A stretch of 64,000 bases of DNA, taken from NCBI RefSeq assembly GCF_010015585.1, contig NW_022985078.1, positions 372,001-436,000 of the forward strand, given 5' to 3'. Source of the stretch: Eremomyces bilateralis CBS 781.70 (taxonomy: Eukaryota; Ascomycota; Dothideomycetes; Eremomycetales; Eremomycetaceae). The translations under genes and the position numbers were made by a program. Below, one piece after another: positions 11,481 through 24,041 of the stretch (the stretch's first letter is position 1; each line of letters opens with the position of its first letter). The notes beneath the pieces are model-generated. The model worked only from the letters and a program-made list of their open reading frames with translations. It was not told the origin of the DNA and ran no database searches.

Positions 11481-12480
11481 CTATTCCGACTGGGGAGACT
11501 TCATTCCATGTAATCCTTTGTAGTCTGGGCATTTAGACTCCTCCCAATCGCGGAGCACCTCGTTTCTCGCGTGCCTAGGAATCTCGAATACCTCTACCTT
11601 AATTGGCCTGCAGACATCTTCCATGGCCCCATCGTCGCCCCAGCCCCAGTTCGAGAGGTCCCCACCAGGGCATGTGGAGAGTGCGCAGAGGAGAGGTTGC
11701 TCAGCGAAAAACTCGATATATGTGTCACCGGTTGCTGGCGAAGCGCGCCTGACCACATTTCGTTAAGGGCCAGCAATTTATGACCGTCCACGTGGTACTC
11801 ACATAAAGTATTTGCCTTCTTCATCCAGACCCGTGACCTGGAACACATTGAGAACATCATGGACATCGAACTCAGTGAGCCCATATGGCAGGACAGCGCG
11901 TGTCAGGTTCGAATGGCAGTGGAGATCGAAGTCATCATTCGTTATAAGCTTATTGACTGAGGCAGTAGGGTTAGACATATGGACTTGACCAATCTATCAA
12001 GATTCGAAAATGATATGCGTAGGCCGGTTGATACCATTTATGATGTTACCTACCGTATGGATCGCACCTGGTGCCTAGGAGATCGTGACATCTCCCCCCA
12101 ACAGCGTCAACGCCATAGTCGGCGAGTGAATCAGCGATGATCGTGACCATCGGTCTCATGAAGGGCAAGGAGCTCCACAACCGATTCCCCACGCTTACAT
12201 GGCTTTTTTCCAGCTGACGAGTACGACTCGCCCATAGTCGTTCCCGTGGGTTATGCATATTCCACAAATTGAAGTCTCCCACCTGCGGACCCTCGGGAGT
12301 GGAGAGGCGCAAGATGGCTCCAGCGGGAACATGCCAAGCCTTCCCCGAACGAGGAGGAATCAGAAACTCGGTAACGAGAGTCCTAGACGACGCATCACCG
12401 GCCGTGGCTGCGATGCGATCATATAGATCCCTGTTGATTGGAGGCGAGGTGTAAGCTGGCCGAGGTCGGGGATTGGACAT
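11481..12480 (-). CDS. DUF1989 (urea carboxylase-associated family) protein
   Basis: The family takes its name from bacterial genes beside urea carboxylase; the biochemical role in fungi is not established. Exons 12480-12054, 11956-11803 and 11748-11481 give 282 residues. The domain occupies most of the protein. It contains FLIPPRSGKAWHVPAGAIL, EGPQVGDFNLWNMHNPRER, then GGRCHDLLGTRCDPY. Further on are a C-x-S-N-L segment, FDVHDVLNVFQVTGLDEEG and a C-terminal PGGDLSNWGWGD motif. The conserved H, C, D and N residues suggest a metal or small-molecule site. The introns are 97 and 54 bases. The chosen start is the ATG just before SNPRPRPAY; an upstream in-frame ATG exists but adds unconserved sequence. 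No urea carboxylase gene lies beside it. Confidence 0.85.
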
Positions 12481-15400
12481 GATGCGAATGCGATCGTTTG
12501 TATACGAGATTCTTGATTCGGGACAAAAGAAAGTCACGGCAGGCCACTGTTTCAGGGACCTTGAGAAGGAACACTTGATGAAGAGATTGAAAGAACAGAT
12601 ATTGTGTACGAGAAAGGTGAGGACTGAAGAGACATGGGTAATACCAGATTATTGTTTAGATAGCGCAAGGTGGAGATGTCTCCACCGCCACCTGTCAAGC
12701 CCAATGGGAATACGAACACTCTATGGTCAATTTCTCAGTAAACGTCTTTCATACTTCCGTGATTTAATAGCCTGTCAGACGGTTCAACGCGTCTGTTGTC
12801 CGAGGATGACTTGAATCTGCTTCAAAGGAATGACGCACTGGGGACTGATATTGTCTGAACAGCGAACTGAAATGAAAAGCGTTGAGCTGTGGGGGCTTTG
12901 CTCCTTCCTCTTCCGGAGTTCTGAGTAGTGCCTAATTTACCACATTTTTCTTGCTGCAATCGATATTACTATATCGCCATTTTCTCCTACGCCTCATCAG
13001 TCATCGCCGACACCTACAGACATTATTGATGAATGCGAGATGGAAATCCCATAGCAGGCCGTACCAGGGTTCAACGGATGAATTATCAAGTCATCCCTTT
13101 AGAGCCAGCCGCCAACGTCCATTCCTGTCATCTGGCCGTGGGTCACCGCGTATCTACAGCACTGCAGGTCGTAGACTGTCCCTCCAGTCTCCCCTCACCA
13201 GTCACCACGCGCTGCGAGACGAGATCACGAGGAGTCCTCTGGAGTCTGAACGGTAATGTCGTACAAGAAATGGTGCTACCAGCCAATATTTCACTGCATT
13301 TACCGTTCTCGTCCTCAATTCATCTATGCAGTACGCACTAATAGCAGCGATGGGAGACTCAGTCCGCCCAATCCATCTCAAGTTCTCAGCAATGCAATCA
13401 ACGGGCCAGATGTAAAACCAATCAGGAAGTAGGTATATCACCCTGAAAGCTCGAAGCTGGCCCGCCAAGAGGAAAGAGTGAATTCGACACTAGCAATTTG
13501 AGTATGACACAATCAAAAACACGCTTTAGAATTGATCTCGCAGCATGATCCGATTGGTGGATGATATTAAGTTTCCGTTTCGGATTCATCTGGCTTTTGA
13601 ATTTTAATCCATCGACGGAATTTTTTCGATAGCTCCTAGACTTAATGATATCGAAGTCATTGTCGTATCGAATTCATCCTGCTCGACCTGCTGTCAAACA
13701 ATCTATCCTGCGCCAGCTTGACGCACTGTCGTCATGCAGGAGATGCAAGCCTAGCATGCAACCGACTCTGAGCCCATCTAAGACCGTTGTTGTGCCATGG
13801 CGGAGCATTCCGAGCCGGTAAAACTTGCGATCTTTTAGGGCAGAAAGCCACAGCTGTCCGAATGCTCATGCACGATGTTCAAGCATCCGCAGGAATTGTG
13901 CCAGCCTTTCGAGGATCAGCGCCCAAATGGGCAACGCCTCTGAAGATTTAGCGTCGGTGCTCAGGCATGGTGGGATCATGAATCTTGATCCGAGCGGCTG
14001 CAAATTTCGGAACAGATGACAAGGCGAGCCGGAGAGGCAAACTCCCCAGTCCTTTGTGAAGAGTAGAGGAACTGTCATGGCTTCTGCGGTTGTGCCTGGT
14101 CAAGTCATTACTACCCCAGACAGAATTTCGGTTGTGCTCCGAAAGGCGGAAATCTTGGAGGTTTCATCAGAATCCTTGACAACGCGCTGTCCTTAGTCCT
14201 TCTTCCCTCGACCCTCGTCCTTCATTTGGCCCCTGTCCGTGTCCTTTTTGGATTCTCGGTCGATGTCCCGAGAGCTTTCTCGAAGTTTGGCCGCCTTGGC
14301 GGTCGCAAGGGTCAGAGTTCAGATTTCCCAAAAAGCACGAGGATCGCACGATGGGCGCCGACCGCCGGGCGGTGGTCATCTCCAACCGAGGACCCACCCA
14401 ATGATGTTAGGTTCGTCTAGACCACGCTCACAGTAATCATCGCAATTCGCATCGTGTTGGTGGTCGTAGTCTCGTAAACACCAGTAATAGCAAGCACATC
14501 AGGGAGGCAATCTCCTACGGGCTACGATGGCGTGTGAATAGAGATGGATCGAAAACGATTGGGACTTGAGTGGTGAGGGAGTTTTCACTTTTCAGCCACC
14601 GCCAATCGTGCCTCTAAATGGTCCCCTCCGGATCCATCTTGGAAAGAGTTTCTTGACAGATCATCTCTGACGGCCCGAGCTTAACACGGATGCCATCCGG
14701 CATATCTTGCATATGAAATGTGAATGGCTCATGTGCTGACAGCTCGACATCTAGCATCTTGTGACAGCGCCGAATAGCGGTCTAACCACAACCAGTTCCA
14801 TCGTAGGAAATCACAGAATAGCAGCAACCCATTATTAACGAAGCCAGTCATGAAGCATGGATTGTCAAGGAACGCAGACCGTGGTTTTGATTTGGTCATG
14901 GAGCCCTCACGAGAAGCCCTTCGAGTTTCAAAGAGCATTATATTTCCCGAGCATGGAAACATGGCGGCAGCCTGGCAGGGCGTGAGCCCTACTTCCTGTC
15001 GCGAGTTCTCGTCTTGGTGGTACAAGAAGGCCGTTTCATGGGGCTGACCAGTCGGAAATGATAACGATCCAGCCATTCTCGAGACCCTAATCGGGCTTCA
15101 TCGTGGGCCGGTTGGTTTATTGCAGGCGAACGTCGTGCATGGTTTGCCCTGATTCAGACGAAGAGGGTCGATACAGATTACAGACGCACCCACATGTCCG
15201 GCTGTCCCTCAAGAAGAAACGAGTTCGTAACCCCACAGCCTGGGCGGATCAGCGTGTCGGACATGAGATGCGGTCATGGGAGGCTGGAGTCGGCTGCTCG
15301 CAGGACCAGAGGTGATTGTGCCAAAAGATCCCAGCCGATGGTGCAGACACCATTTGGCATATTTCATGCCGGACATATCTGTGTGCTGGACAGTGGACTG

Positions 15401-15674
15401 CTGGTGCCTGGGGGAAATGGGAATGAACTGGGATATACCCGATCCGTGAAGAGGTTTCTCAAGAAGGTTACTCTATAGAATTGATCTTCAAATGAATATA
15501 ATGTGGCTTGAAGAGGGTGAGCTGAGCTAGGTACCTTGGACATGAAATGACTGGCGACTGGGACCAGCAGTAGTATCGATTTTCATCTTCAACGTCTGAT
15601 TGACGTTTGACTGCCTCGACTGTCACAACATGAACGGTGTTGTGTTCGAGCATTCGTGGTGGCGCTTGACCTGG

Positions 15675-15698
15675 TTGGTGACTTGGTGTCTTGGTGAC
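15675..15698. repeat. Three copies of an octamer
   Basis: TTGGTGAC, TTGGTGTC and TTGGTGAC lie directly end to end. The surroundings have no gene. Confidence 0.7.
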
Positions 15699-15776
15699 TG
15701 CAGACAGCAGCTCTTGCGCATCTTCGGCTTCCGCCAGACCACCATCTCCTTTGTCTCCTCGTGAACGGCATGAACC

Positions 15777-15811
15777 ATCTGCAATCTGTAATCTGCAATC
15801 CGCAATCTGCG
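15777..15811. repeat. Five copies of a heptamer
   Basis: The unit ATCTGCA is repeated five times with single-base variants (ATCTGTA, ATCCGCA, ATCTGCG). It lies 78 bases after the octamer repeat. Confidence 0.75.
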
Positions 15812-17492
15812 TTCTAAAATGGCTAGCACAACTAACAACTGACAATCCACTGGGCCCAGAATATTCCCAGATCCTCGCGCCTTGGCCGACGATCTCAAAC
15901 CGCCAGCTCTCGCACACGACATGATGAAGAGTCAGAACAAAGGCAAATTCCCGACTCTCCTGTGTATACGTTCCCCAACCGGACCGATCGTAAATTAGCG
16001 AATCTGCCAGTTAACAGTTTCCCTGATTTCCCCCCCCGACGTCTGCAGCGATGCATTCTAGAGCCGATTAAGGTTACCTCACGATAATTCATTAACGCGG
16101 TCCGGGCGCTGATGTCGTACGCTGTAATCATCATGCTTCTGCAGTTCGACGCTACAGCTGGCTCCAACCTTCCCCTGGAGAATGTTCACGTTTTTGGCCT
16201 TGCACTCTTGCTAGCGGGATGGCCGGATGGCGGATCATGGCTGATGATCAAGCGACAAGCGGTCATCGGTATCAAGACCAGCGACGGATGAGCTAAGATG
16301 GTGAGGAGTTAGTGTTATTGCGATCTGAATATTGCTGGTCAATGATTTGCCTTGCCGCCGACAGATCCTAGTCTTCACCCTGCAGTGGACATTCGGTGGC
16401 GGTATCGTTCCTTTGATCCTTTCTCTCTTCGCATGCTTTTCCGATTTGCCGACAGCAAAATCATTTCCAATTCGAAACTAACCTGTGAGATAGTTGGCTT
16501 TTCATCCAGATTGCCCCAAGCGTGGCTTTTGGCTGTTAGTAACCTAACAACCTTCCATCTAGCCCCCGTCCTTCGAGCGCCGATTAAGTCACGGACTTCG
16601 AAGTGACCCGTTCCGAGAAGCATGCATTCTTCTGACCAACATCCAATTGCTGGTGTGATAGGTAGACGAACTTTCATATGAACTCGTTTTCCGCTTGAGT
16701 GAAGCCGGTTCGAACTCCAGCCTATTCCCAAACCTCCAAAGCCCAGCCTCTGCCTCGCGCACTTTCCGTGTTGTGAATTTATGCATGCGGGGGTCCGAAT
16801 TTATTGAATCGCGTTTAAAGTTTGATTTAAACCCTATATTGAACCCTATTCCGTTTCCAGGTGCCGGGACGGGTTTCGCTCTCGGTAACCATCCGGGTTG
16901 ATTGATCGAACATCCTCCTCCGCAATTTCGAACCTGCTTCTCTTTGAGTCCAAAACTTTATCTTCGTTTGGAAACCCGTCTCCCCTTCCCAGTTGCGCTC
17001 TTCATATTCCTGAGACGAAGGTTCGAATTCGACTCGCGACCCGCTTCCCCAATCCCTGGCCACCTTTGCATCAGCGTCCCGACCCTGGATGCATTGCTTT
17101 CGGCGACTTCGGTTGATGGTTGGAGCTGGTCACACTGGGACGAATGCGCTGCATGAAGAGCATGGAACCATCGCCCTGGATTGAATATTGTCTTCCGCTT
17201 CTTTGACTTGATCTATCCTGATTTTCCACGGGGTCGAAGAAAGTTTAGGTTATGGTAATCCATGTGCCTCTGGACCTGCTAGGCATATCCCAGACGAGAA
17301 CTTCGGTTTCTGCACCCGTTTATATTCTCTCCACACTCATCATTTGGAGTCGCTCTACCCCTCCAAACCAGGGTTGATATCCCAATCCCGATATCTACAG
17401 ACGATTCCAGTCCGAAGTTCAGGTCCATCGCCGCCCTCATCCCTCGCTCGTTTCAACATCAACCGGACACTAATCTCGACCATTTAACATCT

Positions 17493-20324
17493 ATGTCAAT
17501 GTCCACTGTCGTAGCACTTCCTCCTTTAGACTTTAGGATGGACCACTCGTTATCCAGCCCGTACTCACAATCTTCACATCTTCCACCCGTACGAACGCAA
17601 GACCATCATCACGGCTCCGCTACGACTGGTTCGCCTCATTCGTATATCCCGCCTCCGTCGGCGCTCTTTGCTCATCCAAGGCTCCCTCAGCATCCATCTG
17701 TTCCTGGCCCTTCCCATAGACTGCACGCGGACACCCGGCCACTTCCTGGACATGGACCCAACCCTTACAGCCATGCTTATGGTAATTCTTCTGTCTCGCC
17801 AAGCACAGCGGGTAGTGGATTCCATGACGATCCTGCCCTAGCTGCTGCTGGCATTTCACCGACGGGCATGTCGGCCAGCTTGTCTGCTCAGAAGCGTGCT
17901 TATAGACAACGACGAAAAGATCCAAGCTGCGATGCGTGTCGCGAGCGCAAGGTGAAGGTAAATCATTTGCGAGGGTTGCGCACAATAAGTATAGCTGACG
18001 TATTTTAGTGCGATGCGACCGAAACATCAAGTTGCTCGGAGTGCTCGAGCCGAAGCGTGAAATGCCAATTCACGAAGGAGACTAACAGGCGGATGTCTTC
18101 CATCAAGTAAGTTTGTTCCTTGGAACGGTCATGGCACGTATAGCTGAGTAATGATTAACGAAGTAAAAGACAAGTGCAAGACCTCCAGGCTCAGCTCGCG
18201 GATGCAAAGCAGCAAATCTCAAAGCTGCAATCGGTCCTCCGTGAAGCCGGGTCACCAATCGTGGACAGTTCATCTTCGGATGGCCAGACTCTCAAGCTTC
18301 CGGAGATTATGCCGCCGACAAACCAGAAGGTTGGGCCCCCTCGGATGGCAGACTTTGAGCACGTTCGCAAGAAGATCCGGATGTATGGCCGGGGTATTTT
18401 CAAAGTGCCGCCTCCATATCGACAACAGGCACCGCAACCGGTACTGAATGCCTCGTCGGAATATACTCCGTTGCCCAAGAAAGAGTTTGCTGACAAATTG
18501 CTGACGCAATACTACAATTCGGTGCATCGACATACTCCGCTATTGCATTGGCCTACGTTTCGGCAAGATGTGGATAGGCTGTACGAGAAAGGCTCGTTTA
18601 TCGGCACGAAACAAGTATGGATGGCATTGTTCTTTGCTGTCCTCGCAAACGGAACGGTCCAAAGCCAAGAGATATCGTCAGGGGGTGATGTCTCGGATGA
18701 AGTGGAAGGGACCAACTTTTTGAAAATCGCCGCCAAGATGATCAATACCTGGACGGACGAAATCGTCATCGACCATGTTCGGACGACCCTGCTCGTTAGC
18801 ATTTTTCTAATTGAGCGCAATTTGAAGAGCGCAGGGTGGGTCTGGCACGGCATGGCTGTGCGAATGTCCCAGGAGACCGGGCTGCATTGCGAAACAGGAC
18901 CGTGGCCACTGGTAGACGGAGAGTTGAGACGACGGGTATGGTGGGGCGTCTATTCTTGGGATCGGTAAGTCAGGGGATTCTGAATCATTCTTCTCCCGTG
19001 TCGATGTCGTTTAACCGGCTGTAGCCTCTTGGCCCTCGAAGGAGGTCGACCACTATACATCGACGATGACGATTGTGACGTCGGCTGGCCATGTCCCGTG
19101 GACGACATTTACGTACAACCTCATGGTATTATGAAACCGCCCGAAGACCAGCTTCCTCACAGTAGCGTCGCGTTTGTCATTCCGATCATGCGATTCATAG
19201 CCCAACTCAAAAAGACCCTCAAAACCCGGGTAATCGCTCCAGCAACCCTAAAAACCTACGAAGACTACTTTACAGCCATCATGTCATCATTCCCACGGCC
19301 TTATCAATTGAACTCCGACCAATACCTGGAACCGCATGCTCTTCATGTCGTCTTCATGCTACAAATGGCCAGATTTCACCTCTATCGACACAACCTATCC
19401 TCCATATGCCCTCCCGCCGACAGAATCGATGCGCTCAACCGCTGTCTTTCAGTCGCCCACGACACGGTCCGTTACATATGCCGCTCACTTCCTTCGCCTC
19501 CCTCGTCACCGACCAGCGCATCGTACCCCGACCCCCAATGGTGTACGGGCCTCAAATCAACCGTCTCAAACTACTTCTGTGTCCATCTTTGGCGCTGCAT
19601 TCTCTTCCTCTGCCTGCGCGGCAACTACCGGTCTGCCCTCAAATGCATCGCTCTCAGCTCGACCATCGGCGAAATGCGCCGGATAAACACCGCGTGCGGG
19701 CGCAACCTCTCCCACGTTCTTAACGTCCTGCTGGAGCGCCACCGAGGCGGTGTCTCCCAGGATCTCCTCGAAGGCGACGAAGAGATCCTCGCATACATCT
19801 CCGGAGACATGCAAGGCAGCATCGACGAAAGCTGGGTATGGGTCGGCAGCGAGACGGGCGTGCGACTCACGCAGACGCAGGGACCGCTTCCAACCGATCC
19901 GACCGCGATGCTCTCGAGGCCTGCTGACTCCGAGGAATCGGCATCCGAAGCCGCCAATGTAGCGGTAGCTGCTCACCCGGGGGCAATGCTAACGGAACAG
20001 GAGACGAAAGAATGGGGTGGTTGGGAACGTATCGAGAGCCTTATTCATCAGTTAATCGAGGAGCAGACAAGACAACGGAAATACCGGGAGAGTGCTGGGA
20101 GAGGCCAGGTTGGAGAGATGATGGAGCCCGGGCAGGAGAGACTCCCTGGTCGGGAAAGGAAACGCGAGGACGATATCCACCCGTACAGTCAGAACGCCGC
20201 GAATGCCGCGAAGAGAGTGCATCTTGCGGCACCGCAGACGTCGGCACCGAGCCCTGGAGCATCGGGAACGGTGTCCAGTCCTGGAGCGAACTCCAGTCGG
20301 ATAAGCATCGCGAATATCATATGA
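17493..20324 (+). CDS. Zn2Cys6 fungal-specific transcription factor
   Basis: Nuclear DNA-binding regulator; its targets cannot be told from sequence. Exons 17493-17957, 18009-18106, 18170-18964 and 19025-20324 encode 885 residues. After a 130-residue Ser/Pro/His-rich start comes a basic segment (QKRAYRQRRKDPS) and the binuclear cluster with cysteines 146, 149, 156, 164, 167 and 174, a C-x2-C-x6-C-x7-C-x2-C-x6-C pattern. The first intron, 51 bases, cuts the cluster before Cys156. A coiled-coil dimerisation segment follows (VQDLQAQLADAKQQISKL). Next is the fungal_trans middle homology domain (YYNSVHRHTPLLHWPTF, then LRRRVWWGVYSWDR). The tail is hydrophilic. The first of two in-frame ATGs was used. 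It stands alone, without an obvious target cluster beside it. Confidence 0.9.
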
Positions 20325-21503
20325 GAAGCGAGGCTACGATGTGCCAGATGCCCAGACGACGCAAGAGCGGCACACCGTTGACTTAAGAGCGTCGAAGTGC
20401 GCCACCAGGTCGCTGCAGGATCCAAAGGAGCTGGAAATTTCCTCCCTTGCTTCAGAGGTTCCTCAGACAGGTATGAATCGAGACGCACCCCAGAGGTGTA
20501 AAACCACGTTGCATACCTGTACCTTACTCGATGGTCGCGTAACCAACATTCTGTTCCCAATGCGCATTTCCTACCTGGAACAGAATGATCTAATCCGGTT
20601 TTCTGTAAATAATATGCACATAAACGAGGCAAATTCGAGAATGGGAGGCATACGCCGGCGGCATCTTTCAGCAAATTCCTGCTGTAGTATCACGCTATGA
20701 AAGCTACCACGGCTGACTGCCTTACTCGAATTTTCCCACTAGACGCTTGAGATCGTCATGTCACTCATGACAGCAGTTACATTCAGCAATTAAACCTGCG
20801 CGTAAACGAAATGGCATGCATTTATTGCCGCAATACCAGACACCGGAGACACGTTGCAGTCATCCAACCGTGGCGGGGTCAGGATACCTTGCAGAGTGCA
20901 CCAGAGAACAGTGAACACCAGCCAATGCCAGTGAGTAACTTTATGCCACGCAGCCCATCCGGTTTAGTTGCAATAAAATGAAATGGAGAACCCGAGACCA
21001 AACCCCAGTCCATGGGTGTGACGCGCCGGCTCCCGAAAGCTTGAATTTCTCCTGAACTTGCCTAGTGCCCCACGGAACCAGGTTACATTCGATCGTCCTT
21101 CAGCCAGCCTGTCAGCTTCATCAACTTCATTCGAAGCAAAAGCAACGAGTAATTGGCATCTCATGATTGTCACGTAAGCTCTATGGCAGTGCGAGGGAAT
21201 CAGAATAAGTACGGAGTACCTGTAAGATTATACGCGGTACGGAAGGCGGTGGAAGCGCTGAATGGTCACTCTCATTCTTCAACATGCATTCGCAAGGTAC
21301 AGGAAGCGAGATGCCGGTATTTGTGATAGGAGACTGTCATCTTCCTGGCCTCTCGAAGCTCCTTGCGCCGGCTCGACCGACATGTACGTGAGCATTTAAA
21401 CCCGCAGCTCCCCCTTAGTTTCTGCGCAGTTCATACAAGCTTCTTGTTGGCTTTTTCGACCTTTGAAGAATAAAAGTATTTGCACTGAGTCGGAGACTTC
21501 ACA
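20325..21503. other. Intergenic stretch before glutamate decarboxylase
   Basis: No supported gene. It holds the 3' flank of the regulator and the promoter and leader of glutamate decarboxylase. A TACGGAGTA string occurs near 21210, and the last 100 bases resemble a 5' leader. Confidence 0.4.
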
Positions 21504-23412
21504 ATGGTGCTCTCTGCTATCCCTTCCGAAGCGGAGGCCAAACAGGCTATTGTTGAGGGAATCGAGAAGTTGAGATTGACCGAAGACGCGGCGACGGTGG
21601 TAAGATTCCTTTCCAGCTTTCTCGTGCTTGGATAGGGCGCATCATTTCCCCGCAAAGCTGGTATACCCTGTTCAAGGGTCAAATATATGCCTCCAAGGTA
21701 TCTGACTGTTTTGGTCACTACTGAGTCTTGCTTCAGCCCGTCTACGGCTCGCATTATGCCAGCCAGGACCTTCCTAAATACGAGATTCCAGACGAGGCAA
21801 TGCCACGAGAAATCGCGTACCGAATGATACGGGATGAATTGACTCTTGATGGCACTCCCACGCTGAAGTACGCTCCGAGCTGCTTGACAGGTACGGCGAC
21901 TGATAGAAGACTAACCAGAGCAACAGTCTCGCAAGCTTCGTCACGACATACATGGAGGATGAAGCCGAAAAGCTCATGACCATGTGCCTGCCGAAAAACT
22001 TCATTGATTACGAAGAGTACCCGGTTTCGGCCGACATTCAAAATCGATGTGTGTGTATGATTGCGCGGTTGTTCAACATCTCTTACCGCAGTGGACGCCA
22101 ACCCGTAGGTACCAGCACGGTCGGAAGCTCAGAGGCCATCATGCTTGCTGTTCTTGCAATGAAGAAGCGTTGGCAGATCAAGATGAGGGAGGCTGGGAAA
22201 GACGCCAGCACCCCGAATATGATCATGAGCGCGTCAGTGCAGGTCTGCTGGGAGAAGGCAGCTCGATATTTCGATGTATGGTCCCCGGTTCAACGATTGA
22301 CCTTTCGACTGATCAATGCGTAGGTTGAGGAGCGCTTCGTGAACTGCACCGCGGAACGCTACGTGATAGACCCGGAGCAAGCCGTGGATCTGGTGGACGA
22401 GAACACCATCGGAATTTGCACGATCCTTGGCTCTACGTACACCGGCGAGTACGAGGATATCAAGGGAATCAATGACATCCTGGAGGAGAAGAACTTGGAT
22501 GTGCCGATTCACGTCGATGCAGCTTCAGGTGGCTTCGTCACCCCTTTTGTGAACCCGGACTTGGTGTGGGATTTTCGACTATCAAAGGTTGTCTCCATCA
22601 ACGTTTCTGGTCACAAGTATGGCCTAGTGGTAAGTCTATAGTGTTGGAACTAGCTGCACGCTCGCGAGTCTTCGTCTTACAGGTCGCACAGTACCCTGGT
22701 GTCGGTTGGTGCGTGTGGAAGGACCCTGAGTATCTGCCAAAGGATCTCATCTTCAACATCAATTATCTCGGCGCCGACCAAGCCTCCTTCACTCTGAACT
22801 TTTCTCGCGGCGCCTCACAGATCATCGGACAATACTACCAGCTCATCCGACTAGGCAAGGTCGGCTACCGCAGCATCATGCTGAACATCACTCGGATCGC
22901 CGACTACCTGAGCGCTGCTCTTCAAGCTCTCGGGTTCCTCATCATGTCCAAAGGCGGAGGTCAAGGTCTCCCCTTGGTTGCCTTCCGTCTCGACATGGAT
23001 CAAGAGTATGAGTTCGACGAATACGCCGTGGCCCATCAGCTTCGAGAACGTGGCTGGATCGTTCCAGCATACACGTCGCCCCCTACCGCCAGCATCAAAA
23101 TGATGCGGATCGTGGTTCGCGAAGATTTCTCCAGGAGCCGATGCGATGCGTTGATCGCCGACATGAAGTTCACCCTGGAAACATTGAAGACGATGGATGC
23201 CAAGAGGATTCGCATGCACAAAGAGTAAGTTTGGAGATTCCACTCGTGGTGATGGCATATTATGCTGTGCTTGCATCGCGCTAACGACTGCAAGTAGGCA
23301 TATCAAGCATTTGAATAATACCAATAAGCAGTCGCGTCGTAGCTCCACTTGGTCTATTACGGAGAATCATAGTCTGCAAGGAAAGCATGGAAAGACGCAC
23401 GGAGTGTGCTAA
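21504..23412 (+). CDS. gad: Glutamate decarboxylase
   Basis: PLP-dependent cytosolic enzyme that turns L-glutamate into GABA and CO2, the entry step of the GABA shunt, which also buffers acid and oxidative stress. Six exons, 21504-21599, 21737-21867, 21927-22275, 22324-22629, 22692-23224 and 23298-23412, give 509 residues. Family landmarks are [18 protein letters not shown], the motif [15 protein letters not shown], the PLP-facing HVDAASGGF and the Schiff-base lysine 290 in [14 protein letters not shown], which crosses a splice junction. [18 protein letters not shown] follows. The last exon adds a Ser/Lys-rich tail after about residue 470. All five introns are standard; the first, 137 bases, is the longest. 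A complete, active enzyme is expected. Confidence 0.95.
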
Positions 23413-24041
23413 TGTGGTGAAAGGTTATGCGCAATAGGTGTCACTTGGTGACCAACTGACCATTATCTTGAATGAGGCTGAGTTTCTTCCAGGATATGAA
23501 CGACTGATGACCATTGGAGGTAGTGCCTATATGCAAATTTGAGAAACCCTGACACAGACATGGAGGGTTCCACCCCTTCACGAGTACGCATTGCTTTACT
23601 ATCTTGATTCTGTCGTCCACTTGAAGGTGGCGGAGACACCACTTCGAAGCTGTCCAGATACGCGAAGTGTCGTACAACAGCATGAGGATCCAAATCTCCG
23701 GGTATTCGAAGATGGTTTGTATTTGCCACTCTTGAGGCTCTTAACTGAATCAAGGCCTTATGATATTTCGTAGTAGATGTGGTAAGTTCAGGGAGGCAAT
23801 GTTGGTTTATTTTTGTGTTATTGGAATGTCTTGAACCGAATTCACATCGGCGTGATATTTCACATTCAGTCATTCACATGGACCACCCAACTTCATAATT
23901 GAAAACGCAGGACTTATTTGGGACATTCGTTTCTTTCTGTACCAATATCCTTCTACAACTCTCATTTCCTAATTCTCTTCACAGCCCACTCAGAGTCAAT
24001 TCACACCCTTGCTAATTAGGACGGAAACCAATACTGCAACG
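23413..24041. other. Intergenic stretch, no supported gene
   Basis: It holds the 3' flank of glutamate decarboxylase and the promoter of the HDOD gene. A 136-codon minus-strand frame at 23463-23873 has no recognisable content and is not called. Confidence 0.4.

Larger units (their letters stand above)
12481..17492. other. Five-kilobase gene-poor stretch
   Basis: I find no conserved coding region. Several open frames of 60-149 codons exist on both strands, but none has family features or supported splicing. A hydrophilic run on the minus strand around 14160-14290 (AKAAKLRESSRDIDRESKK) looks coding-like but has a stop just upstream. The last 500 bases are pyrimidine-rich and probably the long 5' leader and promoter of the Zn2Cys6 regulator. 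Two microsatellites are listed separately. Confidence 0.45.

Noticed and set aside
14160-14290. Hydrophilic coding-like run on the minus strand
   Set aside because: A stop precedes it in frame, and no start or acceptor fits well enough to build a gene.
16700-16730. Possible tRNA T arm (GGTTCGAACTCC)
   Set aside because: The flanking bases do not pair as a T stem, and no acceptor or anticodon stem is found around it.
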